Origin: Pleurocapsa sp. PCC 7327
Lineage (GTDB): Bacteria > Cyanobacteriota > Cyanobacteriia > Cyanobacteriales > Microcystaceae
Length of the DNA: 64,000 bases
NCBI RefSeq assembly: GCF_000317025.1
Contig: NC_019689.1
Location: forward strand, 3,984,024 to 4,048,023
Direction of reading: 5' to 3'
Position numbers and translations under genes: made by a program. Below are positions 1 through 9,635 of this stretch, in pieces. The notes beneath the pieces are model-generated. The model saw only the letters and a list, made by a program, of their open reading frames with translations, was not told where the DNA came from and ran no database searches. Each line of letters opens with the position of its first letter. Position 1 is the first letter of the stretch.

Positions 1-1660
1 TGTGGAGTTGCGCCAGCTTGCGGGAAAGGGTTAATCCTAAACCAGTGCCTTTATGTTTGCGACTCAAAGGATTGTTAATTTGTTGAAACGGTTGAAATAG
101 CTTTTCTCGATCGGCTGGCTCGATCCCAATACCAGTGTCGATTACGCAAAACTCCAGCCTATTTTCCTGGCGCTGAACTTTGAGCGTAACCGAACCAACT
201 TCAGTAAACTTGATAGCATTAGAAAGCAAGTTGACTAAAATCTGCTTAATGCGACGGCGATCGGCGTGGCAAAAATCGACGCCGGGGCAGATTTCTAGTC
301 GCAAGTCTAACCCTTGTTCTCTTGCTCGCGACTCTACCATAGAGAGGGAAGCGATACACAAATCCTCAACTGGTAATGTTTCTAGAAAAAGTTCTTCGCG
401 ATTGGCTTCAATTTTTGCAATATCTAAGAAATCATTGACTAAAGACAATAAGTGTTCGCCAGAAGCCGCAATAGCACTTACGTATTGCTGCTGTTTTGGA
501 TTGAGCGACCCATAAATTTCATCTTTTAACATGCGAGCAAAGCCTAAAATTCCCGTTAAAGGCGTGCGTAGCTCATGATTAATATGAGAGAGAAATTCAC
601 TTTTTGCTAGATTGGCAGCTTCAGATTGTTGCTTTTCTACTTCTAGGTTTTTAGCGCGTTCTTCCAGTTGTTTCAAGGTTTCTTGAGTTTGAGCGATATA
701 GAGAGCGATCGCAATTTGTTCGGCAATAGATTTAAGAATATTAATTTCTTCAAACGTAAAAGTTTTTCTAGAAATCGATTTTTGTAGGGCTAAACATCCA
801 AAAAGTTGTTCTTTAATAAAAATAGGAACGTTGGCGAAAGAAACTATTAGTTCGTTCAACTTGCAATTGAATTGGCCGACCTTACCTCGTTTTTTAAAGG
901 TCGGTATTTTTAATTCTTCCCACAGAGATATGTTTAAAGTTGATAGAAGAGGAATTTTATCGCTACTGCACCATTCTTTTTCAATTTGACTGGTCTTTTC
1001 ATCTAGTCGGAAAAGAACGACGCGATCGACCTGAAAGTTTTCACCTACTAAGGCAAGCGTTTCTGCTATGGCGATGTCTGGAGCGAGATTAGAGTTTAGT
1101 TTTCGCTCGATTTGCCAAAGTAATTCTTGTCGTAATTTCTGCTGTCGGATTTGCCGCTCTAACTGGGATTGAACGATTTCGATCGCGCATCGCTCGACTA
1201 GAAGGCGTACTAACTCTAATTGATGTTCGCTCCATTGACGATCGCGATCGCACGAATAGAGAAAAATTTCTCCTAAATAGGAATACTGATAGATGATGGG
1301 AACGAGTAAAAGCGAACGAATTCGCTCCGTTTTAACGGGATGTTGCACGAATAAAGGAAACAGGCAATCGCGATCGTAAAAAACGATCGGTCTGCCTTGG
1401 AGAAGTATCGGTTGATAATCGTCTACAATTCTCTGGGAGAGATCGAGCAAGTTGTCCGATACGAGTGTTGCTTGCGAGCGGTAGCAAAGTTTACTATTTT
1501 TCTCGCCATCAAAACACAACATCAAACAGTAACTAACCTCAAAGGTTTCGTTTAATAAATTGACTAGACTTTGAAGGCGTTCGTCTAAACCTTGGAGGTC
1601 TTCTGTTATTTCATCTGGCGAGTAACTTTTAGATTTTTTCTCAACTGGAGCCGCTTGCAT
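1..1660 (-). CDS. GAF-GAF sensor histidine kinase, 3' end outside the window
   Basis: Reading leftwards from the ATG at 1660 the frame stays open to the window edge, so the C-terminus is missing. Two GAF-like regions (about residues 20-165 and 170-320) precede a coiled linker and a HisKA domain. The phosphoacceptor H-box reads FLSHINHELRTPLTG, followed by the N-box LVNLLSNAIKF and the G-boxes DTGIGI and GTGLGL. No transmembrane segment is seen, so it is probably a soluble sensor whose GAF domains bind a ligand or chromophore. No Cys typical of a bilin lyase site was pinned down, so calling it a phytochrome would be unjustified. A receiver domain could follow off-window. Confidence 0.85.
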   Translation of the reverse strand, partial: MQAAPVEKKSKSYSPDEITEDLQGLDERLQSLVNLLNETFEVSYCLMLCFDGEKNSKLCYRSQATLVSDNLLDLSQRIVDDYQPILLQGRPIVFYDRDCLFPLFVQHPVKTERIRSLLLVPIIYQYSYLGEIFLYSCDRDRQWSEHQLELVRLLVERCAIEIVQSQLERQIRQQKLRQELLWQIERKLNSNLAPDIAIAETLALVGENFQVDRVVLFRLDEKTSQIEKEWCSSDKIPLLSTLNISLWEELKIPTFKKRGKVGQFNCKLNELIVSFANVPIFIKEQLFGCLALQKSISRKTFTFEEINILKSIAEQIAIALYIAQTQETLKQLEERAKNLEVEKQQSEAANLAKSEFLSHINHELRTPLTGILGFARMLKDEIYGSLNPKQQQYVSAIAASGEHLLSLVNDFLDIAKIEANREELFLETLPVEDLCIASLSMVESRAREQGLDLRLEICPGVDFCHADRRRIKQILVNLLSNAIKFTEVGSVTLKVQRQENRLEFCVIDTGIGIEPADREKLFQPFQQINNPLSRKHKGTGLGLTLSRKLAQLH

Positions 1661-1796
1661 TTTAGTCTTTTCTCGGTTAAAGATAAAGTTTTAAGAAGTT
1701 TGTGGAAGCGCGATCGAGAATTTCATTTTCACAAGTTCTTATTCTTCCGCTATGTAATTTAGAGTATTCTGGAGCCTTAAGCAAGAGAGTATTGCT

Positions 1797-2570
1797 TTAA
1801 AATTCTCGTCTGGAAAATATCAAGATTGCAATTGATAAAAGGAGTGCTGCATACAAAATTCCGTATATAGCGTTACTTACCAGTTCTTCAGAACTGGGCA
1901 ACAAGCCATATACGGCTTGATTTTTGAGGTTTAATCGCTCAAGATCTGGCAGAACTAAGTAAATCGCTTTAGTAATCGATTCTACTGTGACATTTTTACT
2001 CAAGGCACCGAGTTTGAGTAAATTACTGCTAATATGTCCCATTAAATAGATGCCGAAGCTAAAAAGCGTTGCCAAAATCGAACTGGTAAACGTGCCAAAA
2101 AGTATGGCAACGGCAATAAGTAACGCTAATTCGACTAATAAAAACAGTTGGGATACCAGAATCGTGCTTAAGGGATAGGAAATTTTCGATAGGCTCAAAA
2201 GTGCTAAATAAATAACTGTCATGATGGCTAACATGACAGTCAATACAGCAGATAGTCCCAGGTGTTTGCCAAGAATTAATTCTGCTCGACTGAGAGGTTT
2301 TGGAATCAACACTAGGACGGTGCGCTTTTCAATTTCTTTGTTGATTAGTCCCGTACCAACGAAGATAGCGACAATAGCACCTAAAAGCGCCATAGCACCG
2401 AGTCCCAAATCTAGGAAAATTTTTTCGTGGGTGCCGACAGAAATTTCTGGCAACAAACGGAGGGCGATCGCGAGCAGCAGGGCAAAAAATCCCACAAAAT
2501 AGAATATGCGATCGCGAATCGTCTCTCTAAACCCATTATTGGCAATCGTCCAGATTCTTGCTAAATTCAT
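1797..2570 (-). CDS. ABC-2 type transporter permease
   Basis: 257 residues with about six to seven hydrophobic segments. The pattern is that of ABC-2/NosY-like permeases: N-terminal cytosolic MNLARIWTIANNGFRETIRDR, then TM1, a charged loop with NKEIEKRTVLVLIPKPLSRAE, then a membrane-spanning C-terminal half. Such proteins pair with a separate ATPase, and none is adjacent here, so the ATP-binding subunit must be encoded elsewhere or shared. The substrate cannot be inferred. It is transcribed in the same direction as argC but is separated from it by about 160 bp containing a hairpin, so co-transcription is doubtful. Confidence 0.8.
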   Translation of the reverse strand: MNLARIWTIANNGFRETIRDRIFYFVGFFALLLAIALRLLPEISVGTHEKIFLDLGLGAMALLGAIVAIFVGTGLINKEIEKRTVLVLIPKPLSRAELILGKHLGLSAVLTVMLAIMTVIYLALLSLSKISYPLSTILVSQLFLLVELALLIAVAILFGTFTSSILATLFSFGIYLMGHISSNLLKLGALSKNVTVESITKAIYLVLPDLERLNLKNQAVYGLLPSSEELVSNAIYGILYAALLLSIAILIFSRREF

Positions 2571-2633
2571 AGGAATTTAACCGACCTCTAACCCAATCGT
2601 TTTTGCGTTAATTAACTTTGCTTCTATCTTAAT

Positions 2634-2656
2634 CCCAAAAGTAACGAGTTTTTGGG
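2634..2656. terminator. Weak terminator-like hairpin downstream of argC
   Basis: CCCAAAA and TTTTGGG form a 7-bp stem around a 9-nt loop between the argC stop and the ABC permease start. The AT-rich stem and flanking TTTG make this a weak call. Confidence 0.35.
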
Positions 2657-2734
2657 TTTGTCATGAAAAGTGAATTAGTTAAAGTTCAATTGAAGCCATT
2701 AGCAATTGTTTCGCTTAACGTTTTTTCGCTTGCA

Positions 2735-3793
2735 TTAGGGATAAAAACTGAGCTGAGGCAAGCCCAGAGTTTCCTGCCACCCCATCATTAAGTTCAAGCA
2801 TTGTACCGCTTGTCCCGACTGACCTTTAATTAAATTGTCAATAGCAGACAAAACAATGACGCGATCGGTGCGGGGATCGACTTCAATGCCGATGTAACAG
2901 AGATTTGTCCCGCAAGCCCACTTAGTTTGAGGATATACCCCAGTGGGCAATACTTTGATAAAGGGAGACGAGCGGTATGAGGCAGTATAGATCGTAATCA
3001 GATCTTCTCGAACCAATCCCGGATCTCGCATCGTCGCATAGACGGTTGACAGAATGCCCCGCACCATCGGAATCAGATGGGGAGTAAACTGGACTCTGAG
3101 CTCGTGTCCGGCTAACTCGCTGCAAATTTGCTCGATTTCCGGGGTATGGCGGTGCTTGGTCACGCCATAAGCCCCCAGAGAATTATATGCTTCTGCTAGC
3201 AATAAATTCGTTTTTGCCTGACGACCGCCGCCAGAAGTGCCGGATTTAGCGTCGATAATTGCCGTTTCTGGGACGATTAGCCCCTGTTTGAGCAAAGGAG
3301 CTAATGCTAGCAGACTGGCAGTGGGATAACAACCGGGACAGCCAATCAATTGCGCTTCTCGAATTTCGTCTCGATATAATTCTGGCAAGCCATAAACTGC
3401 CATAGCTGCCGTAGCGCGATCGCTGCGTTCTTTTTTGTACCAAGCGCTATAGGTTTCCAGATTGCTAAAGCGGTAGTCAGCCGATAAATCCAGGACTTTA
3501 CAGCCTTTTTCGATCAGTGTAGGCGCTATCTCGCAAGCAAGACCGTTAGGTAAACCAAGAAAGACAACCTGGCAGCGAGAAGCAACCTTATCCAAATCGA
3601 TCGGCTCGATGGTTAAATTGAAGCAGTGACCGAGATGGGGATAGAGTTCGGAATACGGCTTCCCAGCACTGCTATCGCCCCCAAGATAGACAATTTCTAC
3701 CTTGGGATGATCCAGCAACAGCCGCACCAGTTGCACGCCACCGTATCCAGAAGCCCCGATAATTCCTACTGCGATTTTGTCTGAATCCCTCAT
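2735..3793 (-). CDS. argC: N-acetyl-gamma-glutamyl-phosphate reductase
   Basis: Third enzyme of arginine synthesis: NADPH-dependent reduction of N-acetylglutamyl phosphate to the semialdehyde. The N-terminal Rossmann motif is [18 protein letters not shown]. The catalytic Cys lies in [18 protein letters not shown] around residue 153, and the His-containing stretch [11 protein letters not shown] follows. The length of 352 residues is normal for the family and the frame is intact. Neighbouring genes are not other arg genes, as is usual in cyanobacteria where arginine genes are scattered. Confidence 0.97.
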   Translation of the reverse strand: MRDSDKIAVGIIGASGYGGVQLVRLLLDHPKVEIVYLGGDSSAGKPYSELYPHLGHCFNLTIEPIDLDKVASRCQVVFLGLPNGLACEIAPTLIEKGCKVLDLSADYRFSNLETYSAWYKKERSDRATAAMAVYGLPELYRDEIREAQLIGCPGCYPTASLLALAPLLKQGLIVPETAIIDAKSGTSGGGRQAKTNLLLAEAYNSLGAYGVTKHRHTPEIEQICSELAGHELRVQFTPHLIPMVRGILSTVYATMRDPGLVREDLITIYTASYRSSPFIKVLPTGVYPQTKWACGTNLCYIGIEVDPRTDRVIVLSAIDNLIKGQSGQAVQCLNLMMGWQETLGLPQLSFYP

Positions 3794-4172
3794 AGTTCCG
3801 ACTTCCTAGTCACCGCCCATATAGTTTAGCGTTGGCTGCATTTTAGTATCAAATCAAAACTTAAAATCGAAATTTTTTGATAAGGTTTAGCGATCTTGGC
3901 ACAAGTGAGAACGCTTGGTAAATTTGGGGGTATTCGACCAGTTTCTTGCCTCAAAAGCGATTTGCCAACGAGAAGCGACACTAACCACCTGTGACGTTCG
4001 TCACTGCGCTTTTTCCATCTCAATGTTTGCGACTCTCTACTAATTGATCCGCCTCCTAGAGCTACAATCAGAGGTAGAAATCTCGAACAACCTTCAGTTT
4101 TTGGTATAGCAGACCCATTATTAACTCTCCTGCTTCCTAAAACTGATAACTGATTACTGACAGCTGATAATA
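3794..4172. other. Intergenic region between divergent argC and ribBA
   Basis: This 379-bp region should hold both promoters. Its last 35 bases contain the iterated heptamer-like phrase CTGATAACTGATTACTGACA, a type of short tandem repeat common in cyanobacterial spacers. I see no conserved FMN riboswitch core and no credible small gene. Confidence 0.5.
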
Positions 4173-5843
4173 GTGGAAGCGCTTCAAAACATCCCCATTG
4201 AATTCGACCCCATCGACGCAGCGATCGCAGACATCAAAGCGGGGCGTATGGTCGTCGTTGTTGACGACGAAAACCGAGAGAACGAAGGCGATCTCATCTG
4301 TGCTGCCCAGTTCGCCACGCCGCAGACGATCAATTTTATGGCAGTGGAAGCGCGGGGACTGATCTGTCTGGCGATGACGGGAGAACGCCTAGACCAACTA
4401 GACTTACCCCTGATGGTCACCAAAAATACCGATAGCAATCAAACCGCCTTTACCGTCAGTATCGACGCTGCCCCTCATTTGGGAGTATCTACGGGAATTT
4501 CGGCAGAAGACCGCGCCCGCACCATTCAAGTAGCTATCAATCCGGCAACGCGCCCGGAGGATCTGACTCGTCCCGGTCATATCTTTCCCATCCGTGCTAA
4601 GGAAGGGGGTGTCTTGAAACGGGCAGGACATACCGAAGCGGCAGTGGATTTGGCAAGACTGGCGGGGCTGTACCCGGCAGGAGTCATCTGCGAAATCCAA
4701 AACTCCGATGGTTCGATGGCGCGATTGCCCCAGCTATTCGAGTATGCCAAGAAGCACGATCTAAAACTGATTAGCATTGCCGATTTAATTAGCTATCGTC
4801 TCAAACACGATCGCTTTGTCTATCGAGAAGCGGTGTGTCAATTTCCCAGTCAGTTCGGCACTTTCGTGCTTTATGCCTATCGCAATACCCTAGACGGGAC
4901 GGAACACGTTGCGATCGTCAAAGGCGATTCGTCTCAATTTCAAGACCATCCGGTAATGGTGCGGATGCATTCGGAATGTTTGACGGGCGATGCCTTGGGA
5001 TCGCTGCGCTGCGACTGTCGCATGCAATTACACGCCGCCCTAAAAATGATCGAGAATGCTGGTTTGGGCGTAGTCGTCTACCTGCGGCAGGAAGGACGCG
5101 GCATTGGCTTGATTAATAAGCTGAAGGCGTATTCCCTGCAAGATTTGGGCTTAGATACGGTGGAGGCTAACGAGCGCCTCGGCTTTCCAGCAGATTTGCG
5201 CGATTATGGTATGGGAGCGCAAATGCTCAACGATCTGGGCGTGAAAAAAATTCGCCTGATCACCAATAATCCTCGAAAAATTGCCGGGTTGAAGGGGTAT
5301 GGGTTGGAAGTGGTAGAACGAGTGCCCCTACTAATTGAGGCTAATGATTATAATTCTGGTTATTTAGCCACCAAAGCCCAAAAGTTAGGTCATTTGCTAT
5401 TGCAAACCTATCTAATTACAGTAGCGATCGAGTGGGAACCGGAAGTGCGATCGATCGCACAACGGTATGAAAGGCTAGAAAAATTGCGCTATTTAAGCCA
5501 ATCGGCGCAGTTGGTGCTACAAGAAGAAGTCAGACCAGTCGCGATCGCGCTGTTTGGCAATCCTTCTCTTATTTTTCACTTAGGTTTCGATCGCGCTCAT
5601 CTCGTCGCCCCAAATTGGTACAAAAATAGCCGTCATCCTTACGTACAAGCAATTAACAATATTTTGGATAATTTAGTCAGCTGGGAGCAAATTAAACGCC
5701 TTGAATTTCTAATTTCTTCAGGAGACGATCCCATGATGGGATTGCAAGTCAAGTTAGACCGACATACTTTTTCCCTCACTCAAAAACCTTCCGAACTTTG
5801 TTCTCAATTAGAACTGCAAACAATTTATAGTTTTGCTCGGTAA
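4173..5843 (+). CDS. ribBA: Bifunctional DHBP synthase / GTP cyclohydrolase II
   Basis: 556 residues, beginning at a GTG (4173). The N-terminal half (about 1-210) is 3,4-dihydroxy-2-butanone-4-phosphate synthase, with the acidic metal motif [11 protein letters not shown] and the later [11 protein letters not shown]. The second half (about 211-400) is GTP cyclohydrolase II, with the zinc-binding stretch [20 protein letters not shown] and the motif RQEGRGIGL. Both enzymes feed riboflavin synthesis. About 150 further residues follow with no recognised catalytic motif; cyanobacterial RibBA proteins often carry such an extension. All active-site motifs I can check are present. Confidence 0.95.
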   Translation: MEALQNIPIEFDPIDAAIADIKAGRMVVVVDDENRENEGDLICAAQFATPQTINFMAVEARGLICLAMTGERLDQLDLPLMVTKNTDSNQTAFTVSIDAAPHLGVSTGISAEDRARTIQVAINPATRPEDLTRPGHIFPIRAKEGGVLKRAGHTEAAVDLARLAGLYPAGVICEIQNSDGSMARLPQLFEYAKKHDLKLISIADLISYRLKHDRFVYREAVCQFPSQFGTFVLYAYRNTLDGTEHVAIVKGDSSQFQDHPVMVRMHSECLTGDALGSLRCDCRMQLHAALKMIENAGLGVVVYLRQEGRGIGLINKLKAYSLQDLGLDTVEANERLGFPADLRDYGMGAQMLNDLGVKKIRLITNNPRKIAGLKGYGLEVVERVPLLIEANDYNSGYLATKAQKLGHLLLQTYLITVAIEWEPEVRSIAQRYERLEKLRYLSQSAQLVLQEEVRPVAIALFGNPSLIFHLGFDRAHLVAPNWYKNSRHPYVQAINNILDNLVSWEQIKRLEFLISSGDDPMMGLQVKLDRHTFSLTQKPSELCSQLELQTIYSFAR

Positions 5844-5896
5844 ATCGAACGGCAAGTTAAATCATCGAAATATCTGATTCAATTTATGGTTAGATA

Positions 5897-6877
5897 ATGA
5901 AAAAATATTTAGATCGCGAAGCAAAAACTTTTGGCGACTGGGCATACTTAGCGATCGCCAAACACTTTAATAAAATCCTCAAACACGAAAATGAAGTTCT
6001 GAAAGACAAAGATCCAGAAGAATTACATCAAATGCGGGTAGGAATGCGACGCTTGAGAAGCGCGATCGCTGGATTTTCTCCTGCTTTAAATTTCCCCCAA
6101 AATGCGGATGAAAAAAGGGTCGGTCAAGTCGCGCGAATCTTGGGACAATTGCGAGACATTGATGTTTTAGGAGATCTTCTCAAAAATTGGTATCGGTCAG
6201 ATTTACCCCAAAAAGAACAAAAACAATTAGATAAAGCCTTAGAGGTTTTGGAAAAGCAACGAAAATCTGCTTTCAAACAAGTTAGAGAAATTTTAGAAGA
6301 TCGACTTTATATTAACCTCAAAGAAGCTTTTCAAAATTGGTTAGAAAATCCTACCTATCAAGAAATTGCCGAGATTGATATCAATAATATTTTACCCGAT
6401 CTCTTACTGCCTCAAGTTAGCAAACTGCTACTGCATCCAGGTTGGTTAGTAGGGATAAAATTTCAAGAAGGAAAAGTTCAATTTCCTGATGAATGGGACA
6501 AGAAACAAGTAGAAGAAATTTTAAATCGTCAAGGTACAACTCTCCATGATTTGAGAAAAGAAGCCAAGCGATCGCGCTACAATATGGAACTATTTACTCA
6601 GTTTTATAGCGATGCTTATCAAAATTATGTCAAAGATATCAAAGATTTACAAACTGTGCTTGGCGATATGCAAGATAGCTTTGTTTTAGCAGAGTTTCTC
6701 ACAGAAGTATTTGAAAAAGATTATTCTACTAAAATGCCCACTCTTACTGAGAAACTAGCAGAAATCCGCCATCATAAATGGCAAGAATGGAAAGAATTGC
6801 AGCGGAAATTTCTCAATCCTAAAAATCGAAAAGATTTACACCTAACTGTGCTGCGATCGAGCCAAGAAACCACTTAA
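5897..6877 (+). CDS. CHAD domain protein
   Basis: 326 residues, almost entirely alpha-helical and rich in Lys, Arg and Glu. The conserved-histidine helices of the CHAD family are visible twice: LHQMRVGMRRLRSAIAGF near residue 45 and LHDLRKEAKRSRYNME near residue 220. CHAD domains bind inorganic polyphosphate, and this protein has no fused CYTH or other catalytic domain, so it is likely a polyphosphate-binding protein rather than an enzyme. It lies 53 bp downstream of ribBA in the same orientation. That could mean co-transcription, but no functional link is evident. Confidence 0.85.
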   Translation: MKKYLDREAKTFGDWAYLAIAKHFNKILKHENEVLKDKDPEELHQMRVGMRRLRSAIAGFSPALNFPQNADEKRVGQVARILGQLRDIDVLGDLLKNWYRSDLPQKEQKQLDKALEVLEKQRKSAFKQVREILEDRLYINLKEAFQNWLENPTYQEIAEIDINNILPDLLLPQVSKLLLHPGWLVGIKFQEGKVQFPDEWDKKQVEEILNRQGTTLHDLRKEAKRSRYNMELFTQFYSDAYQNYVKDIKDLQTVLGDMQDSFVLAEFLTEVFEKDYSTKMPTLTEKLAEIRHHKWQEWKELQRKFLNPKNRKDLHLTVLRSSQETT

Positions 6878-6906
6878 TAATAAGGAGAGTAGGTCAATGG
6901 CGAGCG

Positions 6907-7700
6907 TTACTTCATGATTTCCCTCATTTTCTTGTCAGTCTTTTCGGTAAAAACAGCAGACAAGCTATTTTCCAAGCTATCTAGATAATTCTCCAGACTC
7001 CAGGCAAGCTTGCAACCTGCCGATCTTAGCTCGATGCCACAGATTAAGTCCTCTATCGTCTCAAACCGCAGCCTGACATCGTTAGGTAGCTGTTCCCGCA
7101 AGACCTGGGTAATAGCCTGTCGCGAGGCTTCTGGGAGCGCAAAACTATTTGCTTGCTACGATTACCTCGGCGACGTTGTGGTTTCTGGGAGAAGCAACGC
7201 TACAAAGTGCCTGTCGCTCTTCCCCAGTCAGTTTCTGGAATGCGCCGCAGGAAAACCGCGATCGCCCGTTGCTCTAGATCGGCATCGGCTAAGTCCCGCA
7301 AGGCTTGGCGGATTGCGGTCTGAATCTCCTGAAGCGCGCGATAGCGCAACTCTCGCAGAAAAGCACTTTGCTGGCGTTGGCTCGTCTCCTGCCAGCGAGA
7401 TTGCCTGGCATTGACTTCCTCGCGGACATTTTGTAACAAAACCTCTCGCATTTGCTCTACTTCAGCTTTCATCTGGGCGATCGCGGCTTCTCGCTGTTCG
7501 ACAAAAGCTTGTTGCAGTTGGCGATAGCGATCGCTTTCTTGTTTGGCAATCCGTACTTTCTCTCGCGCTTCTTGCATGTAGCCAGCGATTTTTTGCTCCC
7601 GTCGCTCCATCGCTCGCACGATCGGACCGTAAAGAAAGTGCTTGAGCAGTGCCAGCAAAATCAGAAAATTGACGATCTGGGCGACCAAGGTAATACCAAT
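6907..7700 (-). pseudogene. Remnant of alternative (N-type) ATP synthase subunit b
   Basis: Read leftwards, the first open piece (7688-7200) has the subunit b hydrophobic anchor VAQIVNFLILLALLKHFLYGP followed by a long amphipathic helix rich in Arg, Glu and Gln. The frame is then lost. Short pieces EVIVAS and NSFALPEASRQ occur in successive frames, and the C-terminal piece (7101-6907) reads RLRFETIEDLICGIELRS then KLAWSLENYLDSLE. That tail is typical of the long b subunit of N-ATPases. An in-frame TAG at about 7708 removes the true N-terminus. At least two to three frameshifts are needed to join the parts. No other N-ATPase genes are nearby, so this is a stranded relic. Confidence 0.8.
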
Positions 7701-7728
7701 TCTCTAAACTTCGACGACAGATAAAGCC

Positions 7729-7836
7729 TCAAGAATATAAGCCCGTCCCGTAAGCGATCGCTTCTTTAGCATTGACTTCTAGCTGGTGGCACTTTTTACA
7801 ACCCGTACTTAAAATCTCAACTTTAATAGGACTCAT
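7729..7836 (-). pseudogene. Truncated thioredoxin-like redox protein
   Basis: Starting at the ATG at 7836 the translation is MSPIKVEILSTGCKKCHQLE and continues NAKEAIA before running into unrelated residues and a stop. The CxxC motif CKKC after a short beta strand is the start of the small thioredoxin-like family (redox-active disulfide protein 2 type, about 75-80 residues) often found beside heavy-metal or arsenic permeases. Only about the first 28 residues remain, so the protein is not functional. Its likely partners are the decayed metal-resistance genes on the same strand at 8231-9626. Confidence 0.7.
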
Positions 7837-7915
7837 GGTTTGGGATCTCCCACGATTCAGCTGATAGTTGAAAAAGCTGCTAAAATGAACAGCTTGTAAC
7901 TTCAAAGGACAGATA

Positions 7916-8269
7916 ATGTATGTAGTGCGGTGCGGCAGTACCCGCAAAGCGGGATCGCTAGTTTATTTCATCCTGGCGGGACTTTGTGAAATCGGAGGCG
8001 GTTATTTAGTTTGGCTGTGGCTGCGGGAAGGCAGAAGTTTCCATTTTGCGCTTCTGGGTTGGGTAATTTTGATGCTCTACGGCATTGTCCCCACTCTGCA
8101 ACCCGCACACTTTGGGCGAGTTTATGCTGCTTATAGCAGATTTTTCATTCTCTTGTCTCTTCTGTGGGGTTGGCAGATCGATTGCATTCCTCCCGATCGC
8201 TTCGATGTTATCGGCTGTGCGATCGTCTTGTTAGGCGTGGGAGTTATTATGTATTTCCCCAGAGGGTAA
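7916..8269 (+). CDS. UPF0060 (YnfA-like) small membrane protein
   Basis: 117 residues with four hydrophobic segments. Recognisable family features are [19 protein letters not shown] near the N-terminus, [21 protein letters not shown] in the middle, and a final hydrophobic helix ending MYFPRG. Family proteins are about 108 residues and have the small multidrug-resistance-like fold; substrates are poorly known. The ATG at 7916 gives an atypical extension ([11 protein letters not shown]) before the expected start near residue 14, so the real start may be a downstream non-ATG codon. It lies among decayed metal-response genes on the opposite strand and its 3' end overlaps one of them. Confidence 0.8.
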   Translation: MYVVRCGSTRKAGSLVYFILAGLCEIGGGYLVWLWLREGRSFHFALLGWVILMLYGIVPTLQPAHFGRVYAAYSRFFILLSLLWGWQIDCIPPDRFDVIGCAIVLLGVGVIMYFPRG

Positions 8270-8720
8270 AAATTGATTGACCACCTGACGGACATTCGCC
8301 AAACAGCAACTTCCCTGGGGATTGTTGATTTCACAGGCGCAGCGTCCGGCTTTGACGTGATGGCGGATGGAGGTTTCTGCGCTACTGTAACCCGTTTGCC
8401 TGATTTCTCGCTCGATCCGTTCCTTCGTCCAGTCAAAACAATAACAAACGGGTACATCTGAGGAGGCGCACTTTTGAAAAACGGGAACTTTCACTTGCTC
8501 AGTCTTGAAAACGCGACCGTTTGCATCAAAGTAAACAACCTGACAATCCGGTGCGGCGCAGAAAAAAGTAATCCGTCTTGGGATTGAGAGTTGCTAATGC
8601 CCTCGGTTTGAGCAAACTTTTCAGGGTAATGGTTGGCACTTGCCTGCTTTTGGTCCCACTAACAGGACAAGTTCTGTTGCCAGAAGTTGACAAAGATGGA
8701 CAACAACGAGTCTCGGTCAT
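8231..8720 (-). pseudogene. CopZ-like (2Fe-2S)-binding protein gene with a one-base frameshift
   Basis: The first part (from 8720) reads MTETRCCPSLSTSG then ITLKSLLKPRALATLNP and KTDYFF. In the next frame the sequence continues CAAPDCQVVYFDANGRVFK, then DVPVCYCFDWTKERIE, VKAGRCACEINNPQGSCC and LANVRQVV. This is the layout of the (2Fe-2S) CopZ N-terminal-like family, with its conserved Cys set. The break is in a run of six T on the coding strand near 8563; five T would restore one frame. It follows a MerR-type promoter (8862-8832) on the same strand. A sequencing error remains possible because only one base is involved. Confidence 0.75.
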
Positions 8721-8809
8721 GGTTTTTGCCTCTGGTAATAAGCGGTTAAATATCTAAGCTGCTTGGCATCAAGTGAATGGGGAAGTCGGGAGTGTGGGAA
8801 GTGTGGGAA

Positions 8810-8924
8810 ATACTTATTTTTGTTGTCTTCATGGTAAACTTTATACCTGGGTATAAGGTCAAGGGTTGGCAGCGAATTATGCTAATGTAAATTGCAGATT
8901 TGGCAGATCGATTCGTGTAATTGC
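8810..8924. repeat. Direct repeat copy A containing a MerR-type promoter
   Basis: This segment and 9636-9753 share the same order of blocks: ATACTTATTT, TGTTGTCTTCATGGTAAAC, the dyad, AAGGTCAAGGGTTGGC, AATTGCAGATTT and ATTCGTGTAATT, with scattered substitutions. The two copies are in the same orientation and flank the merR remnant. Confidence 0.8.
8832..8862 (-). promoter_or_regulatory. MerR-type promoter with 19-bp spacer
   Basis: On the minus strand a -35 box TTGACC (8862-8857) and a -10-like TTACCA (8837-8832) are separated by 19 bp holding the dyad TTATACCCAGGTATAAA. An overlong 19-bp spacer with a central dyad is the hallmark of promoters untwisted by MerR-family activators. It points at the frameshifted (2Fe-2S) protein gene starting at 8720. 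Confidence 0.75.
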
Positions 8925-8971
8925 CTGATGAGAGTCGTTTCCTAATCTAAAATCCAAAATCTAAAATGGCA

Positions 8972-9175
8972 TTAAGGCTTTTTCGCCTCGTCAATCGTGC
9001 CAATCGCGTACGGGGATTTCTCTGGATAGTCAAAAAACTCGTCGTTGAGGATGGGATCGCGCCCTGCCAATGCCGCCCCCAGTTCCGCTTTTTCCCAGCA
9101 TACGGCAGCCCGTGAGCGCTCTGTCGCAGCGTAAACCAAAAAGGATGATTTTGACAGTGGCAGCGATCGCGCCAA
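8972..9175 (-). pseudogene. Unrecognised gene remnant between merR and the second promoter
   Basis: An open frame of 67 codons lies between the merR remnant and promoter copy A. It includes AAVCWEKAELGAALAGRDP then LNDEFFDYPEKSPYAIG. A mutated second copy of the CWEKAELG-coding stretch occurs at 9752-9789, again on the minus strand, which suggests the frame was once coding. I do not recognise a family. Position between merR and a metal-binding protein suggests a metal-response gene, but this is inference only. Confidence 0.35.
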
Positions 9176-9188
9176 GAAGAAAGAACAG

Positions 9189-9626
9189 TTAGTCCCAGCA
9201 TGACGACTTAGGAGAATTTCTCGCCGCCGTAGCTTCTTCCAGCACTACGCACTCTTGAGTGAGTTCGGGGCGATCGAGATTTTGGCGACAGCGATTTAAT
9301 AGCGGTAAAAGTTCCTGGCGCAACGCTTGTAAATGGCGAATATTTTGGTCGATCTGCTCTAATTTCTTCAGGAGTCGCTCGTAGAGTGCTTGACAAGTCA
9401 GCGCTCGCCCGTTTTTGAGAACCAGAATCTCGCGAATTTCCTCCAGAGTTAAACCCAGGGACTTAGCGCGAGTAATGAAAGCAAGGCGATCAACATCCTC
9501 TTGACTGAAGAGACGGTAGCCCGACTCCGTACGCTGTGGCGGCGCGATCGGCCCGATCCGCTACCAGAAGTAGATAGTTTGGCGATTCAATCCCGACTGG
9601 CGGACGACTTCACCGATGCGTAGCAT
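9189..9626 (-). pseudogene. MerR-family regulator interrupted by an amber codon
   Basis: From the ATG at 9626 the frame reads MLRIGEVVRQSGLNRQTIYF then W, a TAG at 9563-9561, and RIGPIAPPQRTESGYRLF. It continues without further interruption through EDVDRLAFITRAKSLGLTL and the dimerisation helix to a stop at 9189. This is a complete heavy-metal MerR regulator of about 145 codons, except that the codon expected to be Glu in the family phrase YFYERIGL is a stop and the following Leu is Pro. Metal-sensing Cys candidates remain (LTCQAL, LNRCRQN, TQECVV). It sits directly under its own MerR-type promoter. Confidence 0.85.
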
Positions 9627-9635
9627 CTTAGTTGG

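Noticed and set aside
180-515. Plus-strand open frame over the sensor kinase
   Set aside because: It is antisense to the HisKA and N-box region, which is clearly coding on the minus strand. The composition is low in information and has no ribosome site.
8131-8457. Minus-strand frame antisense to the UPF0060 gene
   Set aside because: It is a shadow, except that the adjacent frame (8231-8494) encodes the Cys-rich (2Fe-2S) protein and was kept.
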